Shown one piece after another: positions 17,051-26,755 of a stretch of DNA of 64,000 nucleotides. Each line of letters begins with the position of its first letter. The stretch's first letter is position 1. Position numbers and translations under genes: made by a program. The notes under the pieces are model-generated. The model searched no databases. It was not told where the DNA came from and saw nothing but the letters and a program-made list of their open reading frames with translations. Source of the DNA: DATBGO01 sp963785765 (GTDB lineage: Bacteria; Actinomycetota; Actinomycetes; Streptosporangiales; Streptosporangiaceae); contig CAWAWM010000003.1 in NCBI GenBank assembly GCA_963785765.1, positions 124,001-188,000 of the forward strand, given 5' to 3'.

Positions 17051-19198
17051 ATGGTCGCTGATGACTTCTTGCGCCGCTTCGCCCGCACCGGCCAGTTCCG
17101 GTATGGCGAGCCACGGGAGTTCACCGTGTCGCCCGACGGCCGCCGGGTGGTCTACCTGCGCTCGGCGGACGGTACCGACCCGGTGACCAGGCTGTGGGTG
17201 CTTGACATCGGCAGTGGCCGGGAACGGCTGGTCGCCGATCCCGACGTCCTGCTCGGCGGCCGCGCCGAGGAGCTGCCTGCGCAGGAGCGGGCCAGGCGCG
17301 AGCGGTCCAGGCAGCGGGGCGGCGGGATCGTCGGGTACTCGGCCGACCGGGCGGTGCGGCGCGCCGCCTTCGCGCTGTCCGGGCGGCTGTGGCTGGCCGA
17401 TCTGATCTCTGGGACGGTCGCCGAGATCAGCGTGCCCGAGGCCGTCATCGATCCGCGCATCGACCCTACGGGGCGCCGGATCGGCTATGTCCGCGAGGGC
17501 GCGCTGCGGATCGTCGGTTGCGACGGCGACGGCGGTGACCACGACGGCGACGGCGACCGCGACGGTGACGGCGACGGCGGCGACAGCGGCGATGACCGCG
17601 AGCTGGCCGGGCCTGAGGGGCCCGAGATCACCTACGGCCTGGCTGAGCACGTCGCCGCGGAGGAGATGGGCCGGTCGCGGGGTTTCTGGTGGTCGCCGGA
17701 TGGCGAGCGGCTGCTGGTGGCCCGGGTCGACACCGCGCTCGTGCAGCGCTGGTACATAGCCGATCCGGCCCAGCCGCAGCGGCCGCCGCGACCGATCGCG
17801 TACCCGGCTGCGGGAACGGCCAACGCCGACGTCTCGCTCTGGCTGGTCGGTCTCGATGGTGAGCGCACGCCGGTCGGGTGGGACCGGGAGGCGTTCGAGT
17901 ACCTGGTGGCCGTGTCCTGGGACCGCCCGGATCAGGGCCCGCTGATCGTCGTGCAGAGCCGGGACCAGCGGACGGTGCGCATCCTGCGGGTGGATGTGGC
18001 CTCCGGCCGGACCGAGCTGGTACACGAGGAGCTGGATGAGGCGTGGGTGAACGTGGCGCCGGGGGTGCCCGCGGTGACGGCGTCCGGCGCGCTGGTCTGG
18101 ATCGCCCCGGCCGGCGACAGCTACCGGCTGCTGGTCGCTGGCGTCCCGGTCACCCCGCCCGGCCTGCAGGTCCGGCAGGTTCTCGCCGTCGACGGCGACA
18201 CCGTGCTGTTCAGCGCGTCGCAGGACCCGGCCGAGATTCAGTTGTGGACCTGTGCGCCAGGATCGGGGCCGGCCCCGCTGACCCGGGCCGCCGGGGTACA
18301 TGGCGGCACCCGGGCCGGCGGCGTCACCGTGGTGACCGGGCGGTCGCTGGAGCACGACGGCACCCGGGTGCACGTCGAGCGCGACGGCACGACGATCGCG
18401 AGGATCACCAGCCAGGCCGAGCCGCTCGGACTTGACCTGCGGATCGAGCAGTTCCGGGCCGGGCAGTCACAGTTGGCGGCCGCCGTGCTGCTGCCGTCCT
18501 GGCATATGCCTGGCAGCGGCCCGCTGCCGGTCCTGATGAGCCCCTATGGCGGCCCGGCCCTGCAGCTCGTGCTGCGGGCCAGGACCTGGTGGTTTGGCGT
18601 GTCGCAATGGTTCGCCGAGCAGGGCTTCGCCGTAGTCGTCGCGGACGGCCGCGGAACCCCCGGCCGCGGGCCGGCCTGGGACCGCACGGTCCGCGGTGAC
18701 ATCGGCGGCCCGGTCCTGGACGATCAGGTCACGGCGCTGCACGCGGCCGCGGAGCGCTATCCGGACCTCGATCTGCGCCGGGTCGCGATCCGCGGCTGGT
18801 CGTTCGGCGGATTCCTGGCCGCGCTCGCGGTGCTGCGCCGCCCGGACGTGTTCGGCGCGGCGGTGGCCGGGGCGCCGGTGTGCGACCAGCGGCTGTACGA
18901 CACCTTCTATAAGGAGCGGTTCCTCGGCCATCCGGATGCCGAGCCCGGCAATTACCGGCGCTGCTCGCTGCTGCCCGAAGCGGGCCAGCTGGACAGGCCG
19001 CTGATGCTTATTCACGGGCTGGCCGACGACAACGTCATCGCCGCGCACACATTGCGGTTCTCCGCAGCCCTGGTGGCGGCCGGGCGCCCGCATACCGTGC
19101 TACCGCTTTCGGGCACCACGCACATGCTCGCGCAAGCCGAGATAACCGAGAACGTGCTGCGGCTGGAGCTGGATTTCCTGCGCCGCGCTCTGGGCTGA
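17051..19198 (+). CDS. S9-family prolyl oligopeptidase (dipeptidyl-peptidase IV-like)
   Basis: 715 aa from ATG 17051 (VADDFLRRFARTGQFRYGEP); an upstream in-frame start at 16961 adds non-homologous sequence. N-terminal beta-propeller (~20-460) with DPP4-type repeats, then an alpha/beta-hydrolase domain with nucleophile GWSFGGFLA (Ser about 583), acidic residue in HGLADDN and His in GTTHMLAQAE. No signal peptide is visible, so probably cytosolic. An Asp/Gly-rich insert (DGDGGDHDGDGDRDGDGDGG, 17521-17596) interrupts the propeller. By family it cleaves short peptides after Pro or Ala. Confidence 0.9.
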   Translation: MVADDFLRRFARTGQFRYGEPREFTVSPDGRRVVYLRSADGTDPVTRLWVLDIGSGRERLVADPDVLLGGRAEELPAQERARRERSRQRGGGIVGYSADRAVRRAAFALSGRLWLADLISGTVAEISVPEAVIDPRIDPTGRRIGYVREGALRIVGCDGDGGDHDGDGDRDGDGDGGDSGDDRELAGPEGPEITYGLAEHVAAEEMGRSRGFWWSPDGERLLVARVDTALVQRWYIADPAQPQRPPRPIAYPAAGTANADVSLWLVGLDGERTPVGWDREAFEYLVAVSWDRPDQGPLIVVQSRDQRTVRILRVDVASGRTELVHEELDEAWVNVAPGVPAVTASGALVWIAPAGDSYRLLVAGVPVTPPGLQVRQVLAVDGDTVLFSASQDPAEIQLWTCAPGSGPAPLTRAAGVHGGTRAGGVTVVTGRSLEHDGTRVHVERDGTTIARITSQAEPLGLDLRIEQFRAGQSQLAAAVLLPSWHMPGSGPLPVLMSPYGGPALQLVLRARTWWFGVSQWFAEQGFAVVVADGRGTPGRGPAWDRTVRGDIGGPVLDDQVTALHAAAERYPDLDLRRVAIRGWSFGGFLAALAVLRRPDVFGAAVAGAPVCDQRLYDTFYKERFLGHPDAEPGNYRRCSLLPEAGQLDRPLMLIHGLADDNVIAAHTLRFSAALVAAGRPHTVLPLSGTTHMLAQAEITENVLRLELDFLRRALG
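17521..17596 (+). repeat. GACGGC-type coding microsatellite (Asp-Gly run)
   Basis: Degenerate 6-bp units (GACGGC, GACGGT, GACCGC) inside the S9 peptidase gene encode an acidic Asp-Gly run. Insertion lies between two propeller blades and keeps frame. Confidence 0.75.
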
Positions 19199-19348
19199 AT
19201 ATCCCATCAGTAGGCCGGCGTCCAGTTCCTTTTGTCACTGGCCAGAATGCGCAACCTTGTCCAGCAAAGTCTTCCTCGATCCATAACGAAGTCGAGTTGA
19301 TTCGGCTTTGTTACTGCTCACCATGACATAGAGACCTAGGCTCTGCTC

Positions 19349-22300
19349 GTGCCGATACTCCGGACTGGACACGCAGTGGCGGTTTGCGGCCTCTTAGCGG
19401 CGGCGCTGGCCGGCTCGCCCATCACGGCGAGCGCGGGGATGGCTGCCACCCGGGCCAATGGCGGGACGCAGGCCGTCACCCGGACGCAGGCCGCCACCCG
19501 GACGCAGGCCGCCACCCGGACGCAGGCCGTCACCCGGACGCAGGCCGTCACCCGGACGCAGGCCGCCAGCCGGACGGCGGGCGGCGGCGATCACGCGGCG
19601 GTGCCCGGCAACCAGCCCGGCCTGTCCGGGGTCATCACGGGCGTAGTTCTCGGCATCGACCGGGTCCCGCTGGCGCGGGCCTGCGTTACGGTGTCCGGCT
19701 GGTCCGCGGTCGCGGGCGGCCAGGTCTCCGCCATGACCGGCCGCACGGGCGCCGGCGGACGCTATTTCATCGGCGGGCTCCGTCCCGGTGCGTACACGGT
19801 CAGCTACCGGGACTGCGCGGCGACGGCCGGCTATTTCCCGCTCTGGTATCCAGCCGCTCCGCTGCCAGGCGGCGCCGGCCTGGTCGTGGTCACCGCGGGC
19901 CAGCCGACGGTGCTGGGGCCTGTTGAACTCCGCCCTACCAACCCGGCCGCGATCGTCCGCGCCTCCATGGCCGCGCGGCGCAGGCTGGCCGCGGCCGCGC
20001 CTGCCGGCGGGTCGGGTGCACGCGACGGGGTGATATCCGGCCGCGTGACCAACGCCGCGGGCACGAACCTGTCCGGCATCTGTGTCATCGGCAGCAAGGG
20101 AACCGGCGACAGCAGCTACGCGATCGGAAGTATCACCTCCGGGGGCAGGTACAGCCTGCCCGACCTGATCCCGGGCCGGTACCAGGTGATCTTCCTCACC
20201 GGCTGCGGCAACAATTCGAACTACGCGCCCCAGTGGTGGCGGCACGCGCTGAGCGTCACAACGGCCACCGCGGTGCGGGTGACGGCAGGCGCGAAGATCA
20301 CCGGGATCAGCGCGGCGCTGGTCCGGGGCGCGGCGATCAGCGGCGTGGTCAGGTTCCGCGGCCGGACCGGCCCGCCGCTCAGGGGCATCTGCGTCGTTGC
20401 CACCGGCGAGGGCGGCGTGCTGGGCATCCAGAGCGAGGTGAGCACGCACTCCGCCGGCACGTACCGGATCACCAGCCTGGGCACCGGGAAATACCAGGTC
20501 CAGTTCGCGCCAGGAAAGGGCTGCCCGAACAACGGGAACTACCTGGCCGCCACCTACCACCGGGCGGTCAGTGCGACGGATGGGAACACCACCGGCAACA
20601 TCAACGGCTACCTGAAGCCGGGCGGGGTCATCGAGGGCGTCATCACCGACCCGGCCAGCAGCCCGCTAGACGGCATCTGCGTGTCGGTCTCCGCGTCCCG
20701 GGCCAGCGGCCAGACCTCGTCCGGGCCGGACGGCTCCTACTCCATCACCCAGCTACCCCCGGCCAGCTACTCGGTGAGCTTCACCGGCGGTTGCGGTGCC
20801 AGCGGCAGCTATGCCCCGCAGGTCTACGACGGCCAGGTCAACACCGCCGCCGCCAGCCCCGTCGTGATCGCCCGCGACGGCCAGGTCCGCTCCGGCATCA
20901 ACGCGCACATGCTGCCGGGCGGTTCAGTGGGCGGCCTGGTGACCAGCCAGTCAGGAGCGAAGCTCTCGAATGTCTGTGTCGGGCTCGCCTCTCCGGAGCT
21001 GAACTCGGGCCTGGGCCGGAGCCCGCTGGCCGGGCTCCTGATCACCCCGTCGTTCGGTGCCTATGCCCAGGCCTCCGACGGCAGCTACGAGATCGACAAT
21101 CTCCCGGCTGGCCTTTACCAGGCCGAGTTCTTCAGCTGCGCGCCGCCCGATCAGTTCGCCTCCCAGTGGTTCAGGTCGCATCCCGGGCCGACCACCGCGG
21201 ACCTGATCTCGGTGAGCGCAGGCGCGCTGACCACGGGAGTCAACGGAGTACTGGCCCGGGGCGGCACGATCAGCGGCGTGGTGACCGGCCCGGCAGGCGG
21301 CCGCCTGACCGGCATCTGCGTGACGACGACGAACCTGGCGGACCACACTCGGGACGAGGCTCAGGCCACCCTGCTCAACCCGTTCACCAGCGCCGGGCGC
21401 TACCGCATCACCGGCCTCGCGGCGGGGCGTTACGCCGTTCAGTTCACTGCCTGCGAGGGGCAGCCGTACGCCGGCCAGTGGTATCGCGGCCGGGCCTGCG
21501 AGATCGGCCACCGCGGTCAGGGTCCGCAGCGGCAAGGTCACGTCGGGGATCAACGCCAGGCTCAGCACCGGCGCGTCCATCTCCGGGCGCGTCATCTCGG
21601 ACCTGACCAGGCGCCCGCTGCGGGGCATCTGCGTGATCGCCGACCAGGCCGCGGCCAGCTCGACCGGGCTGGCCAGGACCGGACGAACCGGCCATTATGC
21701 CATCAGCCACCTGCCGGCCGGGTCGTACACCGTGGACTTCTTTTCCTGCTCGTCCTTTGGCGGCTCGCTGGCGGCCCAAGCGCGGACCGGGATCCGGATC
21801 ACCGGCGCCCGGTCCGTCACCGGAGTCAACGCCGCGCTGGGCCGGAGCGGCTCGATCTCCGGGATCGTCAAAGGCCGCAGCCCGGCCGCCGCGGAGCCGG
21901 GCATCTGCGTCGAAGCGGCCCCGCGGACCGGGCACGGCGTGGCCGGCCTCGCGATCACCGGGCGGGCCGGGACATACGTGCTCGGCGGCCTGGCTCCAGG
22001 TAGCTATCGGCTGCTGTTCACTCCGGTCTGCACGGTCGGGACGGCCGCGCTGGTCCCGCAGTGGTTCAACGCCAAGCCGAGCCAGGCGACCGCCACCCCG
22101 GTCGGGGTCGCCGCCGGGAAGACCCGCGCCGGGATCAATGCGACCCTGGCCGCCGACGGCGGCATCTCGGGGACCGTGACCGGCCCCGGGGCGGTGGACC
22201 TGACGGGCAGCTGCGTGACCGCGGTGCCTGCCGCGGGCCGGGCGCCCTCGGTCATCGCCATCACCAGCAACGGCGGCTACCAGATCCGCGATCTTGCTCC

Positions 22301-22454
22301 AGGCCGGTACCTGGCGGAGTTCAGCTCGGGCTGCGGCCTGACCGGCTACGCCACCCAGTGGTACAAGGGGCAGGCGACTCGCAGCACCGCCAATCCCGTC
22401 ACCGTCACCTCCGGCGCGATCACTCCCGGCATCAGCGCCGCGCTCACGCCTTAA
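19349..22454 (+). CDS. Large secreted protein of repeated carboxypeptidase-regulatory-like domains, frameshifted
   Basis: GTG 19349 gives a signal peptide (VAVCGLLAAALAGSPITASA), then six RTQAVT/RTQAAT hexapeptides (18-bp DNA units 19466-19573), then about nine ~100-residue beta-sandwich repeats. Each repeat has GICV, a Y-x-I-x-x-L-x-x-G-x-Y segment, a second Cys, QW(Y/F) and G-I-x-A-x-L, suggesting one disulfide per domain. Near 21490-21505 the frame is lost; adding the frame that runs to 22454 restores three more domains, so one extra base is present (or a programmed shift occurs). No LPXTG or membrane anchor is seen. Adhesion or surface scaffold is possible; function unknown. Confidence 0.7.
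19466..19573 (+). repeat. 18-bp coding tandem repeat (RTQAVT array)
   Basis: Six consecutive copies of ACGCAGGCCGTCACCCGG differing only at GTC/GCC (Val/Ala). It follows the signal peptide of the secreted repeat protein and forms a basic Thr-rich stalk. Confidence 0.9.
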
Positions 22455-22521
22455 GCATCTCCAGCCCCACAGGCCCCTCAGCCACCACGGCGTTGCACCG
22501 GCACGCGGCCTTCCGGCCTCA

Positions 22522-22620
22522 GCCAATGGATGCGATGTCCCGCTGCTGTCGCTGTTTCAGCGGCGCTGCGCCATCGCTGCGATTTACCAGCAACAGCGGT
22601 GCGCCATCGCATCCATTGGC
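22522..22620. repeat. 99-bp long inverted repeat between convergent genes
   Basis: Arms GCCAATGGATGCGATG (22522-22537) and its exact complement (22605-22620) enclose further partly paired sequence (CCGCTGCTGTCGCTG against CAGCAACAGCGG). It is located between the stop of the secreted protein (22454) and the stop of the cupin gene (22646). Could be a bidirectional terminator or a REP/MITE-like palindromic element. Confidence 0.7.
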
Positions 22621-22645
22621 CGCTCGCCGGCAACCGGCGGGCGGG

Positions 22646-22996
22646 TCAGAAGATCACGTAGACCTTGCGGATCTTCTCGTGGATTTGCCAGGTGCCTGCC
22701 CAGCCGCGCGGGAACACCGCGGTGTTGCCCGCGCCGATGTCCTGCGGCTCGCCATCGTCGGGGGTCACCGTCATCCGGCCCGCCACGATGTGAACGAACT
22801 CGTGGGTCTCCAGCTTCCAGTAAGACGGCCCGGGCCCGCACTCCCAGACCCCGACCTCCTGCTCGCCGTCCTGCCACAGGGTCAGGCCCGAGGTCTGCAT
22901 CGGCTCGCCGGTCGCCTCCTCGAGCGGTCCCCAGTCCTCCAGCTGGGCGGTCAGGGCAGAAGCGAGGAACGGGGTCACGGACGTGATGTCGCTCAT
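22646..22996 (-). CDS. Cupin-domain protein (DUF861/Cupin_3 type)
   Basis: 116 aa, one cupin barrel: LTLWQDGEQEVGVWECGPG, THEFVHIVAGRMTVTPDDGE and NTAVFPRGWAGTWQIHEKIRKVYV. This is the Cupin_3 pattern found in (S)-ureidoglycine aminohydrolase relatives and in small proteins linked to FAD-dependent amine oxidation. Starts within the stop of the DAO-type oxidoreductase (ATGA overlap), so the two are expressed together. Role probably in the same catabolic step or in handling its product; not specific. Confidence 0.85.
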   Translation of the reverse strand: MSDITSVTPFLASALTAQLEDWGPLEEATGEPMQTSGLTLWQDGEQEVGVWECGPGPSYWKLETHEFVHIVAGRMTVTPDDGEPQDIGAGNTAVFPRGWAGTWQIHEKIRKVYVIF

Positions 22997-24225
22997 GAAG
23001 GCGGTCCTTTCGAAAGGTGCGGCGCCGCGTGCTCAGGGAACGGCAGCGCGATCGGGTCGGTGGCCAGCCGGCTGTTCCCCTGCTCATCGAATCTGTCCAG
23101 GCCCAGATCGGCGGTGTCCACGACGTCAGAAGAGCCGGTCAGCGCGACATCGGCGGCCGCGCGCGCTACCGCGGGTCCCCACATCATCCCGGCGCCGCCG
23201 GCACCGGCCACCGTGACCCCGTTCATGATCCCATCCCGGCCGATGGCGGGCCCAATGATCGGCAGGTGATCGGGCGTGAAGTCGATCGTGGCGGCCCAGA
23301 TCCGGCGGAGCCCGAGCCCGGCGGTGACCGGGACCAGCCTCGCGAGCCGCTCTCGCATGCTGGCCAGGTACTTCTCGTCAATGCTGCGGTTAGTGCCCGG
23401 CGGCTCGTCCGGGTTGCTCATCCCGAACAGCAGGCCGCCCTCTTCGGGCCGCCAGTACAGGCCGGCCGATAGGTCGAAGACCATCGGCACCCGCTCGCGG
23501 GCCAGCTCAGGATGGGCCTGCGTCACGGCCACCTGATGCCTGGCCCCGCCGGCCGCGATCGGTATCCCGGCCAGCTCGCCCACTTCGGCCAGCTCCGGGC
23601 CGCCGGTCAGCACGACCAGCGGGGCCGCGATCGGGCCCGCGCTGGTCGTCACGCCGGTGACCCGGCCGCCGCTGGTCGCCAGCCCGGTAAAGGCGGTCCG
23701 CTCGAGCACCCGGACGCCGCTAGCCGCGAGCGCGACCGCATAGGCGGTGACGTTGCGCGGCGGGGCGAGATAGCCGTCCTCCGCGCAGAACGTGCCGCCC
23801 AGGGTCAGCCCCGGCGCCAGCGTCGGGTTGACCTCATCCACCTCGGCCGGTTCCAGCCAGCGGACCTGCAGGCCCAGAGCGGCCTGCATCGTCATCCGGT
23901 CCCGCGCGGCGGCCACATCGTCGGCGCTGAAACAGGGCAGCAGGTAACCCTGCGGGGTGAAGCCAGAGTCGATACCGAGCTCCTGGCGCTGGGCCAGGTA
24001 GAACCGGCGGGACCAGTCGCCGAGCCGGACCGCCCAGCGGGTGCCGCCCTGGGTGCGCACCACGCCGGCCGCTCGGCTGCTGGCGCCTTCGCCCAGGGTC
24101 CGCTTTTCCAGCAAGACGACCCGGTCCAGGCCGCTGCGGCGGAGGAAATAGGCGCACCAGGCACCCACCGTTCCGCCGCCGACGACAATAGCGTCGGCGG
24201 CTTGCGGCCGGTCGGCGGGGCCCAT
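22993..24225 (-). CDS. FAD-dependent oxidoreductase, DAO family (sarcosine/glycine oxidase-like)
   Basis: About 411 aa from ATG 24225 (GTG 24231 also possible). A TTG further upstream at 24267 is unlikely because it would place the operator inside the gene. Rossmann motif DAIVVGGGTVGAWCAYFLRR, LLEKRTLGEGASSRAAG, a central substrate domain (GGARHQVAVTQAHPEL, AGLYWRPEEGGLLFGMSNP) and the C-terminal FAD contact DHLPIIGPA...GVTVAGAGGAGMMWGPA. Family members oxidise secondary or primary amines such as sarcosine, dimethylglycine or D-amino acids. Its promoter region carries a perfect GACTGAACGTTCAGTC shared with the divergent acyl-CoA dehydrogenase. Confidence 0.88.
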   Translation of the reverse strand: MGPADRPQAADAIVVGGGTVGAWCAYFLRRSGLDRVVLLEKRTLGEGASSRAAGVVRTQGGTRWAVRLGDWSRRFYLAQRQELGIDSGFTPQGYLLPCFSADDVAAARDRMTMQAALGLQVRWLEPAEVDEVNPTLAPGLTLGGTFCAEDGYLAPPRNVTAYAVALAASGVRVLERTAFTGLATSGGRVTGVTTSAGPIAAPLVVLTGGPELAEVGELAGIPIAAGGARHQVAVTQAHPELARERVPMVFDLSAGLYWRPEEGGLLFGMSNPDEPPGTNRSIDEKYLASMRERLARLVPVTAGLGLRRIWAATIDFTPDHLPIIGPAIGRDGIMNGVTVAGAGGAGMMWGPAVARAAADVALTGSSDVVDTADLGLDRFDEQGNSRLATDPIALPFPEHAAPHLSKGPPS

Positions 24226-24265
24226 TGGCACGTGGTTGATGCTGGCATAGACTGAACGTTCAGTC
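24225..24265 (+). promoter_or_regulatory. Divergent promoter with perfect TetR operator
   Basis: TTGGCA (24225-24230), 17 bp, TAGACT (24248-24253), and GACTGAACGTTCAGTC (24250-24265), a perfect 7+7 inverted repeat. The same spacing between -35, -10 and operator is seen at 4215-4255 and 11169-11209. It reads toward the acyl-CoA dehydrogenase; the opposite gene starts inside the -35 region. Confidence 0.8.
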
Positions 24266-24329
24266 AAGAGTTGGTCAATTAACCGCGGTGGAGCCCGGAA
24301 CGCTGGTCCGGCCTGGGATAAGGGGCGCC

Positions 24330-25496
24330 ATGTACGGCTTGTCAGATGCGGACGCGGAGATCCAGCAGCGGGCCAGGCTGTTCGCCGACGAGGTAATCCC
24401 TTACGAGGTAGCCGCCGAGCTCAACGACGGTGAGCTACCTGACGGCCTGGCCGCCGCGCACGCCGCGCGCGCCAGGAAACTCGGCCTTCATGCCGCGAAC
24501 ATGCCCACCGAACTCGGCGGGGGCGGCGCCACCTCGCTGCAGCAGGTCCTCATCCAGGAGCAGGTCGGCCGGGTCACCAACGCGCTGGCCTGGTCCTGCG
24601 GCACCCCCCCGTCCTGGCTGCCCGCCGTGGCCACCCCCTACCAGCTGGACCGTTACGTGATCCCGGCCATCCGCGGCGAGGCCGAGGAGTGCTACGCGAT
24701 CACCGAGGAAGATGCCGGGTCGGATGTGGCCGCGATCGTGGCCACCGCCAGGCGGGACGGTGACGAGTACGTGCTGAACGGCGAGAAATGGCACGTCACC
24801 TCGTACAACTCAGCCACCTTCGCGTTTTTCCAGGGCAAGCTGGCGGGCGGCCCGCACGACGGCGAGCACGCGATGTTCCTGGTCGACCTGCCGAGCCCGG
24901 GCGTCCGGGTGGTCCGGACCCCGGCCTACACGCACACGATCAGTCACCACCACCCGATCGTCGCATTCACCGACGTCCGGGTGCCGGCCGCCAACCTGGT
25001 GGGTGCCGAGGGTGACGGGATGAGTTTCGCCTACGAGTGGTTCAGGTTCGAGCGGCTGATGGTCGCCGCCCGCTGCCTGGGCGCGGCCGAGCGGCTGACC
25101 ACGGAGATGACCGCGTTCGCGGCGCAGCGGCAGGTGCAGGGCCAGCCGATCAGCCGGTTCGGGGCGATCCAGGCCATGCTCGCCGACAGCCTGACCGAGT
25201 TGTACGCGGCCAGGTCACTCACCTACGAGACAGCCCGGGCCATCGACGCGGGTGCAGACATCAAGGTGCAGCACGCCCAATGCTCGATGGCCAAGCTGTA
25301 CGCCTCGGAGATGGCCGGCCGGGTGGCCGACCGCGCCGTCCAGGTGTTCGGCGGCCGCGGTTACATGCGGGAGAACGTCGCCGAGCGGTTCTTCCGCGAA
25401 CTGCGGGTGGAGCGGATCTGGGAAGGTACCAGCGAAGTCCAGCGGGCCATCATCGCGGACCAGATGATCAAGCGCGGACCGCAGAACCTAGCCTGA
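24330..25496 (+). CDS. Acyl-CoA dehydrogenase family protein
   Basis: 388 aa from ATG 24330 (AAGGGGCG upstream; GTG 24288 is an alternative). Shows both acyl-CoA dehydrogenase signatures: CYAITEEDAGSDVAAI and, near the C-terminus, QVFGGRGYMRENVAERFFRELRVERIWEGTSE, the latter with the FAD/CoA contact and the IWEGTSEVQR tail. The catalytic Glu appears in the position used by short/medium-chain enzymes (EGTSE). It belongs to the TetR regulon by its promoter and may oxidise a CoA ester formed by the regulon's acyl-CoA synthetase. Confidence 0.9.
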   Translation: MYGLSDADAEIQQRARLFADEVIPYEVAAELNDGELPDGLAAAHAARARKLGLHAANMPTELGGGGATSLQQVLIQEQVGRVTNALAWSCGTPPSWLPAVATPYQLDRYVIPAIRGEAEECYAITEEDAGSDVAAIVATARRDGDEYVLNGEKWHVTSYNSATFAFFQGKLAGGPHDGEHAMFLVDLPSPGVRVVRTPAYTHTISHHHPIVAFTDVRVPAANLVGAEGDGMSFAYEWFRFERLMVAARCLGAAERLTTEMTAFAAQRQVQGQPISRFGAIQAMLADSLTELYAARSLTYETARAIDAGADIKVQHAQCSMAKLYASEMAGRVADRAVQVFGGRGYMRENVAERFFRELRVERIWEGTSEVQRAIIADQMIKRGPQNLA

Positions 25497-25499
25497 ACC

Positions 25500-25640
25500 C
25501 GCGGCATCAGCGCCGCAGCCTGGCATTAGCACCGCAACGCGGCATCAGCGCCGGAGCGCGGCATCAACCACCGCGGCCGCGGCATCAACCACCGCCGCAC
25601 CGCGCTGGGCTGAGCAGCGCCGCTGGTCTCAGCGGCGGGC
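25500..25640. repeat. Degenerate GCGGCATCAGCGCCG intergenic repeats
   Basis: Five or six diverged units of 18-21 bp (GGCATCAGCGCCG, GGCATTAGCACCG, GGCATCAACCACCG) fill the gap between the convergent acyl-CoA dehydrogenase and PRC/DUF2382 genes, starting 4 nt after the stop codon. Confidence 0.65.
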
Positions 25641-25667
25641 TGGCAGCCCAGCGCGTGCGGACCCGGA

Positions 25668-26524
25668 TCAGCTGCGGTGCCGTCCCAGCATCGAACGGCG
25701 CTCGTCCTGCTCCGGCGTCTGACCGGCCCGGGGCGTAGCGGTATCACCGTCGGGTACGACTTCGATCCGCTCCTTGCGAAGCTCGTCACGGAATTTCCGG
25801 TCCTCTTCGACCCGCTTGGCCACCAGACGAACCCGCTCGACGGGTACCGCTTCCTTAGTGAAGACGGCGCGCTGCTCGTGCAGGACCAGTTCCCCGTCGT
25901 TCTCGGCGATCGGCCCCCTGGCGCGCTCCTCCGCAGTGATCGGGATGTGCTCGACTTCGTACTCCTCGTGGAATACGTGAACCGCCTGCTCGACCGGCTC
26001 CACGTCCACATGCTTGCGGAGCCTGACCCGGTGCGACTCCAGCACCTCAGTGCCGACATCCATCCGCTCCTCGTTGCGGATGAGCCATACCTCGCCAGCG
26101 GCCGAGCCGAGGTCCGGCCGTCCGGTCTGCTGGCCAGTCAGCGGGGCGGTCGGAGCCGCCTGCTGGCTCGTCGGCTGTCCGGTTTGCGGCCGGCCTGCTC
26201 GCCGGTCGACTGCCCGGCCTGAGCGGGCACCGCGAGGCCGTAGTAGCGGCGCAACTCCGCGACCTGATCTGCCGACATGTGCTGGTCGACGTTCAGGTCA
26301 GGCCCACTCATGATCTTCTGGGAATCGAACGGGACGCTGAAGCCATCCGCCGTCATGCGGCTTCCTCGAACCGGGATGAAGCGGCTCGTTTTCCCCGCCC
26401 GGATCAGCGCCCATACGGGCTTGCCGTCCAAGTCGTCGTTGAATACCTTGTCGACTTTGCCTACTACTTTCCCGCCCGCGTCGGTCACCCGAGCACCCGT
26501 GAGATCTGTCCCTTGCATGGTCAT
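25668..26524 (-). CDS. PRC-barrel / DUF2382 stress-type protein, frameshifted
   Basis: The first frame (26524 down to ~26185) encodes a PRC-barrel (LTGARVTDAGGKVVGKVDKVF, DSQKIMSGPDL) and a linker. The second frame (to 25668) encodes a DUF2382 domain: DVGTEVLESHRVRLRKHVDVE, the EVEHIPITAEERARGPIAEND stretch, KEAVPVERVRLVAKRVEED. In relatives these form one protein, and a linker QTGQPTSQQAAPTAP joins them when one base is added near 26183-26193, so a single deletion is inferred. The protein resembles YsnF/AvaK-like general stress proteins. The intact second frame has its own ATG at 26063. Confidence 0.75.
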
Positions 26525-26755
26525 GGTGGCTTCTCCCCCCGAAGTTTGCCGTCATCGCCCTAGGCGAGCGCCAGCCGCCGGTGAACATGCGTCACCCGCT
26601 AATTGTAACCCTTCGACCACAAGCGGTTATTTGGCACCCCCTTTGCCCGCGCTGCGGCGCCGTCGGCTGGCGAAGCGGCGGCTGGCCTGCGCAGGCCGGC
26701 GCCTGGCCCTGCGCGCCCTGCGCAGGCCGCCGAGCGCTACGCAGTCGGGCTGGCC

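Noticed and set aside
24231..24267. TTG 24267 as start of the DAO-type oxidoreductase
   Set aside because: It would place the perfect operator within coding sequence; ATG 24225 or GTG 24231 precede the Rossmann motif directly.
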